From: Betaproteobacteria bacterium
GTDB lineage: Bacteria > Pseudomonadota > Gammaproteobacteria > Burkholderiales > SG8-39
Reading direction: 5' to 3'
NCBI GenBank assembly: GCA_019237595.1
Contig: JAFAGU010000189.1
Coordinates: 1-21,448 of the forward strand
DNA: 21,448 nt
Part shown: positions 13,752 to 20,379 of the stretch, in pieces
How the letters are laid out: each line of letters opens with the position of its first letter
Numbering within the stretch: position 1 is the first letter of the stretch
The notes under the pieces: generated by a model
The model's input: the letters and a program-made list of their open reading frames with translations, nothing else
Database searches by the model: none
Told to the model about the DNA's origin: nothing
Made by a program: the position numbers and the translations under genes

Positions 13752-14369
13752 GTGCTCAAGATCTGGGGACGGGTCAATTCCGTCAACGTCAAGAAAGCGC
13801 TGTGGGCAGCGGAAGAGCTCGGGCTCAAATACGAGCGCATCGACGCGGGCCTGCAGTTCGGCGTCAACAAGACCGCCGAGTACCTCGAGATGAATCCCAC
13901 GGGCCTCGTGCCCACGATCGATGACGACGGCTTCGTGCTCTGGGAATCGCATACTATCGTGCGCTACCTCGCTGCGAAGCACGGCACCGGAACGCTTTGC
14001 CCGGCCGATCCGCGCGCGCGCGCCGATGCCGAGCGCTGGATGGACTGGGCCTTCACGCTGCAGGCCGCCATGCGAGCCGTGTTCTGGGGCTTGATCCGCA
14101 CGCCGGCCGAAAAGCGCGACCCGAAGGCCATCGAGGAAGGTCGGCTGAAGAGCAACGAGCTCATGTCGATTCCCGAATCGGTGCTGTCGCGCCAGCCGTA
14201 CGTCGCGGGGACATCGTTCACCATGGGCGACATCCCGATCGGCTGCGAGGTGCAGCGCTGGATGCGCGTGCCGATCGAGCGGCCGCGCTACCCCGCGGTG
14301 GAAGCGTGGTTCGAGCGGCTTCGCGAGCGTCCGGCGTTCCGCCGGATCGTCGACATTCCGCTTACCTAG
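13752..14369 (+). CDS. Glutathione S-transferase family protein
   Basis: 205 residues from GTG at 13752, two bases after the gamma-glutamyltransferase stop; no ATG is available near the start. The N-terminal thioredoxin-like domain reads LKIWGRVNSVNVKKALWAAEELGLKYE, with S10/N12 at the expected glutathione-activating position, then NPTGLVPTIDDDG (51-63) with the cis-proline, and LWESHTIVRYLA with the E-S pair that binds the gamma-glutamyl part of glutathione. The C-terminal helical domain holds FTMGDIPIG (about 156-164), the GST N-capping motif. It probably conjugates or reduces electrophiles in the cytoplasm. The operon with ggt suggests joint turnover of glutathione conjugates. The 3' end overlaps the convergent peptidase gene by 8 bases. 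Confidence 0.93.
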   Translation: MLKIWGRVNSVNVKKALWAAEELGLKYERIDAGLQFGVNKTAEYLEMNPTGLVPTIDDDGFVLWESHTIVRYLAAKHGTGTLCPADPRARADAERWMDWAFTLQAAMRAVFWGLIRTPAEKRDPKAIEEGRLKSNELMSIPESVLSRQPYVAGTSFTMGDIPIGCEVQRWMRVPIERPRYPAVEAWFERLRERPAFRRIVDIPLT

Positions 14370-15375
14370 CGGCGGCCGCCGGGCCGGGCGGCTTGGCGGG
14401 CTTGAGGAGCTTCCCGGCTTCGCCCGATCTCGCGATCTCGCGCGCCTTGTCGTAGAAGGCCGGCAGGCTTCCGCTTTCGCGAAGGAGCGCCTCGAGCTGC
14501 GGCACGAGCTCGTTGTAGAGCGCCACGGACGCGAGGAAGGCATTGTTCGGCTGCTCCGGAACGATGCCGGGATACTGCGCGCGAAGCCGCGCGTATTCCT
14601 CGGCCTTGCGCTTGCGCTTCTCATCCTCGGGAAGCGCCTGGACGTAAACCGCGGCGAGCTGCTCGCGCGTGGCCTTGACGCGCTCGGCAAGCACGCGCCG
14701 GCGGTCCTGCAGGGCTTCGAACGCCTTGAGATCCTCCAGGCGCCCCTGTGCGCTCAGCCACCGGCGCACGCCCGCCTCCTCGACCGTGACGGCAAACGAT
14801 TCGTTGAAGGTCGTGTCGCTGGGCGCATAGACGAGCTGGTGCGCAAGCTCGTGGAAGATGAGCCGCGCGAGCTGCGCATCCGGAGCGCCGATGAAGGTCG
14901 AAAGCAGCGGATCGTTGAACCAGCCGAGCGTGGAATAAGCCGCGACGCCGCCGACGTAGACGTCGTAGCCCCGGGCACGCAAGTCCTCGGCATGCCGGCG
15001 TGCCGCCTCCTCGGAGAAAAAGCCGCGGTAGGCGACGCAGCCGGTGATGGGAAAGCATTCCTGCCTGGGCTCGGTGGAGAATTCCGGCGCGGCGAAGACG
15101 TTCCAGACGGCATAGGGGCGGTGGAGGTCGGCGTACGAGCGGTAGCTCGCGTTGTCGGGAAGGCCGAGCTCCCTCGAAGCAAAATCGCGGATCTGCTGCG
15201 ACGTGCGCAGCTTCGCCCTCAGCGGCTCGGGCGTGGAGGGATCGGCGAGCCAGGCATCCACCGGCCGCGCGGCGCTCAGGATGCCGAGCTGGCCTCCGAT
15301 CGCCTGCGAGTAGTAGCCGAGCGTCTCGCATCCCGCGATGAACGGAAGCAGCAAAAGGAGAAACGCGAACCTCAT
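14362..15375 (-). CDS. Predicted aminopeptidase, HExxH zinc lipoprotein
   Basis: 337 residues. The N-terminus MRFAFLLLLLPFIAGC is a lipoprotein signal with the lipidated cysteine at C16, so it should be anchored in the envelope. The zinc-peptidase motif HELAHQ is at 175-180 (H175, E176, H179) and NESFA, with E192 as likely third ligand, follows. CETLGYYSQAIGGQL just after the lipobox is a hallmark of the predicted-aminopeptidase family (Pfam Aminopep, PF10023). A long charged helical region (about 215-275) follows, and the C-terminus is proline/alanine rich. The ATG overlaps the stop of the alpha/beta hydrolase gene (ATGA). It is the last gene of a six-gene operon of mostly CoA-ester enzymes, which does not explain its role. 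Proteolytic activity is predicted only. Confidence 0.9.
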   Translation of the reverse strand: MRFAFLLLLLPFIAGCETLGYYSQAIGGQLGILSAARPVDAWLADPSTPEPLRAKLRTSQQIRDFASRELGLPDNASYRSYADLHRPYAVWNVFAAPEFSTEPRQECFPITGCVAYRGFFSEEAARRHAEDLRARGYDVYVGGVAAYSTLGWFNDPLLSTFIGAPDAQLARLIFHELAHQLVYAPSDTTFNESFAVTVEEAGVRRWLSAQGRLEDLKAFEALQDRRRVLAERVKATREQLAAVYVQALPEDEKRKRKAEEYARLRAQYPGIVPEQPNNAFLASVALYNELVPQLEALLRESGSLPAFYDKAREIARSGEAGKLLKPAKPPGPAAAAR

Positions 15376-15980
15376 TCTTCAAACGTTCCTTGCTTCAAAA
15401 ACCGCGCCGCAAGCACGGCGACGCGGCGCGAAAAGATGAGCCGGCTGTGCCCGAGCGGCACGAGAACGCGCTCCCGCATGCCTTCCACGGTCGTTTCGGA
15501 CACCTGGACCACGCCATCGTTCGCTTGGGCGAGCCTCGTGACGACGCGGCCGAGACCCAACGGAAACGTACCGGCGATGACACCCAGCGGCGCCGGGCGA
15601 GGCCATAGGGACGTGCGCTCCGCCCAAAGCGGCGCGCAGGCGCCCATCATCCAGCGCCCGAGGCGCCATTCGCCGAAGCGGCGCCCGGCTTCACAGCCCC
15701 GCACGGGCGAGCCGATGAACACGCTGGAAGCGGCAGGGAGCTCGCCATGGCGGGAAAGCGCCTCCAGAATCAGCACGCCGCCCAGGCTATGGCCGATGAA
15801 GTGAAAGGCCTCGCCGCGCGCGAACGTCGCCAGTCGATCCGCATTCCGGTCGAACCTGCCCCGTCCGTCGTAGGAGAACAACACCGGCCGAAATCCCCCG
15901 CGCGAAAGCGCAGCGCCGAGAAAAGCCATCGCGACGGCCGGCATCCACAAACCTGGGACCAGCACCACCCTTTCGTTCAT
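15372..15980 (-). CDS. Alpha/beta hydrolase (small esterase/lipase-like)
   Basis: 202 residues. The N-terminal strand VVLVPGLWM gives the oxyanion region and the nucleophile elbow is GHSLGG with S65. The likely triad is completed by D155 (ANDGVVQVSETT) and H178 (LGHSRLIF). The protein is short, with little room for a lid, similar to PGAP1-like or RBBP9/YdeN-type hydrolases. It is expected to cut an ester or thioester; no signal peptide is visible, so it is probably cytoplasmic. Both ends overlap neighbours by ATGA (PaaI-like gene upstream, peptidase downstream), so the three genes are translationally coupled. Substrate unknown; the operon context suggests an acyl ester. Confidence 0.88.
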   Translation of the reverse strand: MNERVVLVPGLWMPAVAMAFLGAALSRGGFRPVLFSYDGRGRFDRNADRLATFARGEAFHFIGHSLGGVLILEALSRHGELPAASSVFIGSPVRGCEAGRRFGEWRLGRWMMGACAPLWAERTSLWPRPAPLGVIAGTFPLGLGRVVTRLAQANDGVVQVSETTVEGMRERVLVPLGHSRLIFSRRVAVLAARFLKQGTFEE

Positions 15981-16405
15981 TCCTCTCGCTTCTGGCCTGC
16001 GCGGGCGAAGATCGCGCTCGCGCGCACGATCCGGCGCCGGTCGCCGGTCACCAGGTAGCAGTTCGCGAAGGCAAGTCGGGTTCCCATGCGCTGGATCTCG
16101 ACTTCGGAGTGGATCCAGTCGCCCATGCGCGCCGAGCCGGCGTAGTCGACCGCGAGGTGCGCCGTGACGAAGCCGCCATCCTGCGGCGCTCGCGCGTGCA
16201 TGGCATAGCCGAGCGAGAGGTCGGCAAGCGTGGCGAGCAAGCCGCCGTGGCAGATGCCGCGCGAATTCGTGTGCTTGCGCTCGATGAGCAGGCCGATCGA
16301 GAGCTCCACCCCGCGCCGCCGCCTCGCGTAGAGCGGGCCGATCATCGCGTTGAACGGGCTGAGGCCGCCGAGCGGCCGATAGCCCTCAGGCGCCTTTTTT
16401 CTCAA
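15977..16405 (-). CDS. PaaI-like hotdog-fold thioesterase
   Basis: 142 residues if read from TTG at 16405, which overlaps the end of the CoA-ester lyase gene by 20 bases. No ATG or GTG lies near this point in frame, and the early sequence APEGYRPLGGLSPFNAMIGPLY matches the usual N-terminus of this family, so TTG is preferred over the internal ATG at M21. The hotdog active-site signature GICHGGLLATLADLSLGYA (residues 50-68) contains H53-G54-G55 and D62. Such enzymes hydrolyse acyl-CoA thioesters, often to rescue CoA from dead-end intermediates. In this operon a housekeeping role beside the MaoC and lyase steps is plausible. Its stop overlaps the next gene's start (ATGA). Confidence 0.88.
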   Translation of the reverse strand: MRKKAPEGYRPLGGLSPFNAMIGPLYARRRRGVELSIGLLIERKHTNSRGICHGGLLATLADLSLGYAMHARAPQDGGFVTAHLAVDYAGSARMGDWIHSEVEIQRMGTRLAFANCYLVTGDRRRIVRASAIFARAGQKREE

Positions 16406-17285
16406 CTTTGCCCATCGCCTCGAGAAGCTCGCGCGCCCGGTGGACGATCGGGTAGTCGATCATCTGCCCGTCCACCTGGATGGCGGCTGCGCCGCGCGCC
16501 TCCGCTTCGACGAACGCCGCGACGATGCGGCGCGCCTGCGCAAGCTCCTCCGCGCTCGGAAGGTAGGCGGCGTTCACGGGCGCGAGCTGGTCCGGATGGA
16601 TGCACAGGCGCCCCTGGAACCCCGTGCGGCGGCTGCGCTCGAGCGAGCGCGCGAAGGCGGCGCTCTCCTTGAGGTGAAACCACGGGCTGTCGATCGGATT
16701 CTCGAGCCCTGCGGCACGCGAGATCATCACGATCCGCGCTCGCGCCTCGGCGAGCTCCGGTTCGTCGAGCGAGGGCGAGAGGCCCACGTCGTGCGCGTAG
16801 TCGCCGGCGCCGAACGTGACGCGCTTCACCCGCCAGGGTCCCTTGTAGGGACGCAAGTTCTTCGCCTGCACGATGCGCTCGATGCGCTGCACGCCCGCGG
16901 CGGTCTCAATCTGCGGCATGAGGTCGATGGATCCCTCGGGAAGCCCGCGCTCGCGCTCGAGGTTGAGCAGCAGCCAGTCGATGGCGTGAAGCTCGCCCGC
17001 GCTCTCGACCTTGGGGAGCAGCACGCCTTCCACGCCGCCGTGAATCGTCTCCACGAGGTCGCCATAGCAATAGGGCGTCGAAGCAGCGTTGACACGCACG
17101 TAGCCGCGCCCGCGGCGAGGGCGCTTGAGCGCCTCGGCGACGACGCGCCGGGTAGCGGCCTTTTCCGATCCGGCCACGGAATCCTCGAGGTCCACGATTA
17201 CCGCGTCCGCCTCGAGCGTGAGCGCCTTCTCCACCCGGCGAGGTACGTTACCGGGGGCGAAGAGGAAGGAACGATTGAGCGTCAA
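16386..17285 (-). CDS. CoA-ester lyase, CitE/HpcH-HpaI family
   Basis: 299 residues from TTG at 17285. AGGAGG, fused to the TAG stop of the upstream gene as TAGGAGG, lies 4 bases before this TTG, and the protein then starts at the family's first strand (NRSFLFAPGN). Motifs: DLEDSV (32-37), R64 in YVRVN, LLPKVES (89-95), E127 in MPQIETAAG and D162 in FGAGDYAHDVG as likely Mg ligands, and CIHPDQLAPVN near the C-terminus. It should cleave a 3-hydroxyacyl-CoA into acetyl-CoA and an oxoacid (malyl-, citramalyl- or HMG-CoA type). The segment between E127 and D162 is about 8 residues longer than I expect for the family (NLRPYKGPWRVKR). With the MaoC gene it resembles the mycobacterial Rv2498c/Rv2499c pair. 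Confidence 0.9.
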   Translation of the reverse strand: MTLNRSFLFAPGNVPRRVEKALTLEADAVIVDLEDSVAGSEKAATRRVVAEALKRPRRGRGYVRVNAASTPYCYGDLVETIHGGVEGVLLPKVESAGELHAIDWLLLNLERERGLPEGSIDLMPQIETAAGVQRIERIVQAKNLRPYKGPWRVKRVTFGAGDYAHDVGLSPSLDEPELAEARARIVMISRAAGLENPIDSPWFHLKESAAFARSLERSRRTGFQGRLCIHPDQLAPVNAAYLPSAEELAQARRIVAAFVEAEARGAAAIQVDGQMIDYPIVHRARELLEAMGKVEKKGA

Positions 17286-17293
17286 GCCGCCTC

Positions 17294-18487
17294 CTACTTG
17301 AGGATCTTTCGTCCGCCCCACGCGGGGAAAGGAAGCACGCGTTTCGCCGTCTCGAGCTCAGCAGGCCAGACGAGCTGCACCCGGCCCGACAGGATTTCCG
17401 TCACGGCGGGAAACTCGCCGAGCTGCTCGCCCGTCAATGGATCGACGCGATACTCGCCCAGCACGGTCGGGAATACGAGCGAAGCGAGCGCGGCGCGAAG
17501 CTTTTCCTGGTCTACGCTTCCCGCGCGACGCGCCGCCTCGGCGAGCACGGTACCCGCGGCATAGCTCTCCGCAGCCGCGCGGCCGGGCGCGCGGGAATAC
17601 TTCGCGCGAAAGGCCTTCACGAATTCCAGGTTGCCGGTCGTGCGCATGCGGGCATCATAGCCGCTGGCGCCGACCGCGAACTCGGCGTCCTGCCCGACCC
17701 GCTTCATGAGCGCCGGATCGGAAGCGCCGCGCACGAAAAAGAGCTTCGGCGAAAGCGCGTGCTTCTTCAGCGTCTTCAACATTTCCCCGGCGTCGTGCGA
17801 TTCGCCGAAGGCGACCCACGCGTCGGCGCCCTGGACCCTGAAGCTCGCAACCTGCGGCAGGAAATCCCCGGCTCCTGCGGGATAGACCTCGACGTCGGTG
17901 ACCTGGAGACCGGACTTGAGCGCCCGTTCGCGGGCGGCGTCGGCCATTTCCATGGCGACAGGGTCGTCGCGGCTCACGAGGAGCAGCTTTCGGCAGCCGA
18001 GCTGCCTCGCAAGCTCGATCGGGCCCGCTCCATAGGCGGCGTAAGGGACCGTCGTTTGGAAGACGAACCGCGGCGAGCGCTTGTGTACGGCTCGCGACGG
18101 CCCCGCGGCGTTAATGAGGACGCGCCGAGAGCGCTCGGCCTCGGCGGCCGCCATCATGGTCGCGGCCGTGCCATACGGGCCAATGAGCACGTCGGCCTTT
18201 TCCTCGCCGATAAGGCGCCCATAGAGCGCGCCGGACTGGATGGCCTCGGACCCGTCGTCGAGCAGGCGCAGGTCGATGCGGCGGCCGAGCAGCCCGCCGC
18301 GTGCATTGACCTCCTCCTGCCAGAGCAGGAGCGCATCGCGATAGTCCGCCGCCTCTTCTGCGTGGACGCCGGTTTGCGAGACAACCGCTCCGACGACGAT
18401 GGCGCCCTCTTGCGCCGGGACGCCGGCGCAGCACAGCGCGAGGACGAAGCCGACGACCCTAGTAATCCAGCTTGTCGTCGACCGCAT
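17294..18487 (-). CDS. ABC transporter substrate-binding protein, branched-chain amino acid type
   Basis: 397 residues with a signal peptide (1-25, ending GVPA before QEG). The mature protein is a two-lobed type I periplasmic binding protein (Peripla_BP_6, LivJ-like): IVVGAVVSQTGVHAEEA at the start, LWQEEVNARGGLLGR (about 55-69), VLIGPYGTAATM (about 99-110) and YAAGTVLAEA near the C-terminal lobe. It should bind an amino acid, amide or small carboxylate in the periplasm. No permease or ATPase gene accompanies it in the window, so it either uses transporters encoded elsewhere or acts as a sensor. Its start overlaps the MaoC gene by 29 bases, and its TAG stop forms part of the next gene's ribosome binding site. 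Being lodged between two CoA enzymes suggests its ligand is their substrate precursor. Confidence 0.9.
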   Translation of the reverse strand: MRSTTSWITRVVGFVLALCCAGVPAQEGAIVVGAVVSQTGVHAEEAADYRDALLLWQEEVNARGGLLGRRIDLRLLDDGSEAIQSGALYGRLIGEEKADVLIGPYGTAATMMAAAEAERSRRVLINAAGPSRAVHKRSPRFVFQTTVPYAAYGAGPIELARQLGCRKLLLVSRDDPVAMEMADAARERALKSGLQVTDVEVYPAGAGDFLPQVASFRVQGADAWVAFGESHDAGEMLKTLKKHALSPKLFFVRGASDPALMKRVGQDAEFAVGASGYDARMRTTGNLEFVKAFRAKYSRAPGRAAAESYAAGTVLAEAARRAGSVDQEKLRAALASLVFPTVLGEYRVDPLTGEQLGEFPAVTEILSGRVQLVWPAELETAKRVLPFPAWGGRKILK

Positions 18488-18977
18488 GGCCTCGCATCGG
18501 AATGAGCATCGAGCGCTCGAAGGTCATGAACACGGTGCCGTCGGCCTTCCTGCCGCGCGTCTGAACCGTGACGATGCCGTGATGGGGCCTCGAGGCGGAC
18601 TCGCGCTTGCCGATCACCTCGGATTCGGCATAGATCGTGTCGCCTGCGAAGACCGGCGCCGTGAGCCGGACCTTGTCCCAGCCCAGGTTAGCGACGGTCT
18701 TCTGGCTCACGTCCGAGACGCTCATGCCGGTCACGATCGCAAGGGTAAGGCACGAGTTCACGAGCGGGCGGCCGAATTCGCTCTTCGCGCCGTACGCGGC
18801 GTCGATGTGCAGGGGATGCTGGTTCATGGTGAGGAGCGAGAACCACGTGTTGTCGCTTTCGGAAAGCGTGCGCCCCGGCCGGTGCTCGTAGACGTCGCCC
18901 AGCTCGAACTCCTCGAAGTAGCGGCCGGCCGACTCGCGAAAGCGCTTCGGCCCGACTTCCTTTGCGCGGCTCACCAT
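18459..18977 (-). CDS. MaoC-family hydratase/dehydratase
   Basis: 172 residues from ATG at 18977; the frame extends upstream but only into the opposite FAD-enzyme gene. The hotdog hydratase region is MNQHPLHIDAAYGAKSEFG (51-69). In (R)-specific enoyl-CoA hydratases the catalytic pair is D and H in a DxNPxH motif. Here H57 is kept but the aspartate position reads N52. The rest (FGRPLVNSCLTLAIVTG, NLGWDKVRLTAPVFAGDTIYAE) is well ordered, so this looks like a subfamily trait rather than decay. It is first in the operon, two genes before the CitE-like lyase, and probably hydrates an enoyl-CoA such as itaconyl-, mesaconyl- or methylglutaconyl-CoA to the lyase substrate. No Shine-Dalgarno is clear. 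The 3' end overlaps the binding-protein gene by 29 bases. Confidence 0.9.
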   Translation of the reverse strand: MVSRAKEVGPKRFRESAGRYFEEFELGDVYEHRPGRTLSESDNTWFSLLTMNQHPLHIDAAYGAKSEFGRPLVNSCLTLAIVTGMSVSDVSQKTVANLGWDKVRLTAPVFAGDTIYAESEVIGKRESASRPHHGIVTVQTRGRKADGTVFMTFERSMLIPMRGHAVDDKLDY

Positions 18978-19031
18978 AAGAGAATCCCGGTTGAGATGAA
19001 GAGCATGGAACGCATGCTGGCCGACATTGTA
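18978..19031 (-). promoter_or_regulatory. Weak candidate promoter for the MaoC operon, inside the opposite gene
   Basis: The divergent starts at 18977 and 18996 are only 18 bases apart, so promoters must lie within coding DNA. On the minus strand TACAAT (19031-19026) would give a leader of about 42 bases. No -35 is convincing. For the plus-strand gene I see no clear promoter. Confidence 0.25.
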
Positions 19032-20375
19032 GGCCCCGGGAACGTCCTCACCGCCGGAGAGGACACGAAACCGTACTTCACCGACTGGCGAAAGCAGTAT
19101 TCGGGTCGCGCGGAATGCGTCGTGCGGCCGGCGAGCACCGGAGAGGTGGCGAAAGTCGTCGCTGCGTGCGCCCGGGAAGGAATCGCAATCGTCCCGCAGG
19201 GCGGGAACACCGGCCTTTCGGGTGGATCGGTGCCGACGGGCGCGAGGCCGGAAATCGTGCTTTCGCTCTCGCGCCTGAACCGCATCCGAGAGCTCGACGC
19301 GCTGAACGACACGATTACCGTGGAGGCTGGCTGCGTCCTCGCCGCTGTGCAGGGGGCGGCGCAAAAGGCCGGTCGCTACTTTCCGCTGTCGCTCGCGGCG
19401 GAGGGAAGCTGCCAGATCGGCGGCAATCTTTCTACGAACGCGGGCGGCGTGAACGTGCTCCGCTACGGCATGGCGCGAGAGCAAGTGCTCGGGCTCGAGG
19501 TCGTGCTGCCGGACGGCCGCGTTTGGAACGGCTTGCGCGGCCTTCGCAAGGACAATACCGGCTACGACCTGAAGCAGCTTTTCCTCGGCGCCGAAGGCAC
19601 GCTCGGCATCATTACTGCGGCGGTCTTGCGGCTTCAGCCGGCGCCGACGGCAAGCGCGACTGCCTGGATCGCGGTGGAGGCGCCCCAATCAGCCGTCGAG
19701 CTCCTGGCGCTCCTTCGCGCGCGGCTCGGCGACCGGCTGACCGCCTTCGAGCTGCTTTCCCGGAATTGCCTCGAGGCGGTCCTGGCGCATGCCCGGGATT
19801 CGCGGGACCCGATGACGGCGCCGCATCCGTGGTACGTCCTGGCGGAGCTCGCCGACAGCGGCGACTCAAGGCCGCTACGCGAACGTACGGAGGAGGCGCT
19901 TGCGGACTGCGCTGAACGCGATGCCCTGCAGGATGCCGTGCTCGCGCAAAGCTCCACGCAAGCCGCCGCGCTCTGGAAGATCCGCGAGACGGTGCCGGAA
20001 GCGCAGTTCACGAACGTCAAGCACGACATCTCAGTGGCGGTGTCCAAGATACCAGCGCTCATCGAGCGAATCGAGCCCGCGCTCGAGGCCGCTTTCCCCT
20101 CCGTGCGCTCCTACGTGTTTGGCCACGTCGGTGATGGGAACCTGCATTACAACGTCGGGCCGGAGGGTCTTGTCCCGCAGCGCCCGGCAGTGAACCGCAT
20201 CGTGTACGACGCGGTCGCCGCGCTCGGCGGCTCGATTTCCGCAGAGCATGGCCTTGGCCAACTCAAGCGAGAGGAGATCCGGCGGCACAAGAGCGCGCTC
20301 GAGCTGGAGCTCATGGCGACGCTCAAGCGCGCCCTCGATCCTCAATCGATCATGAATCCAGGAAAGGTGCTTTGA
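18996..20375 (+). CDS. FAD-binding D-2-hydroxyacid dehydrogenase (GlcD/DLD/D2HGDH type)
   Basis: 459 residues from ATG at 18996 (another ATG at 19005 is possible; neither has a strong Shine-Dalgarno). The N-terminal FAD domain of the PCMH/VAO type shows VPQGGNTGLSGGSVPTG (66-82), SCQIGGNLSTNAGG (138-151) and KDNTGYDLKQLFLGAEG (185-201). The C-terminal FAD-oxidase domain has GHVGDGNLHYN (376-386) and AEHGLGQLKREE (416-427), the metal and substrate-binding histidines of the D-lactate/D-2-hydroxyglutarate dehydrogenase group, and ends NPGKVL as usual. It should oxidise a D-2-hydroxyacid and pass electrons to a quinone, ETF or cytochrome. Divergent from the MaoC operon by 18 bases, so joint regulation is likely. 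It is convergent with the methyltransferase gene, 4 bases apart. Confidence 0.93.
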   Translation: MKSMERMLADIVGPGNVLTAGEDTKPYFTDWRKQYSGRAECVVRPASTGEVAKVVAACAREGIAIVPQGGNTGLSGGSVPTGARPEIVLSLSRLNRIRELDALNDTITVEAGCVLAAVQGAAQKAGRYFPLSLAAEGSCQIGGNLSTNAGGVNVLRYGMAREQVLGLEVVLPDGRVWNGLRGLRKDNTGYDLKQLFLGAEGTLGIITAAVLRLQPAPTASATAWIAVEAPQSAVELLALLRARLGDRLTAFELLSRNCLEAVLAHARDSRDPMTAPHPWYVLAELADSGDSRPLRERTEEALADCAERDALQDAVLAQSSTQAAALWKIRETVPEAQFTNVKHDISVAVSKIPALIERIEPALEAAFPSVRSYVFGHVGDGNLHYNVGPEGLVPQRPAVNRIVYDAVAALGGSISAEHGLGQLKREEIRRHKSALELELMATLKRALDPQSIMNPGKVL

Positions 20376-20379
20376 GCGG

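Noticed and set aside
18399..18995. Upstream extension of the FAD dehydrogenase from 18399
   Set aside because: It overlaps the MaoC gene and the binding-protein start on the other strand and has no FAD-domain similarity. The protein begins well at 18996.
18978..19688. N-terminal extension of the MaoC protein to 19688
   Set aside because: It lies wholly opposite the FAD dehydrogenase gene and lacks hotdog features. The ATG at 18977 gives a normal family length.
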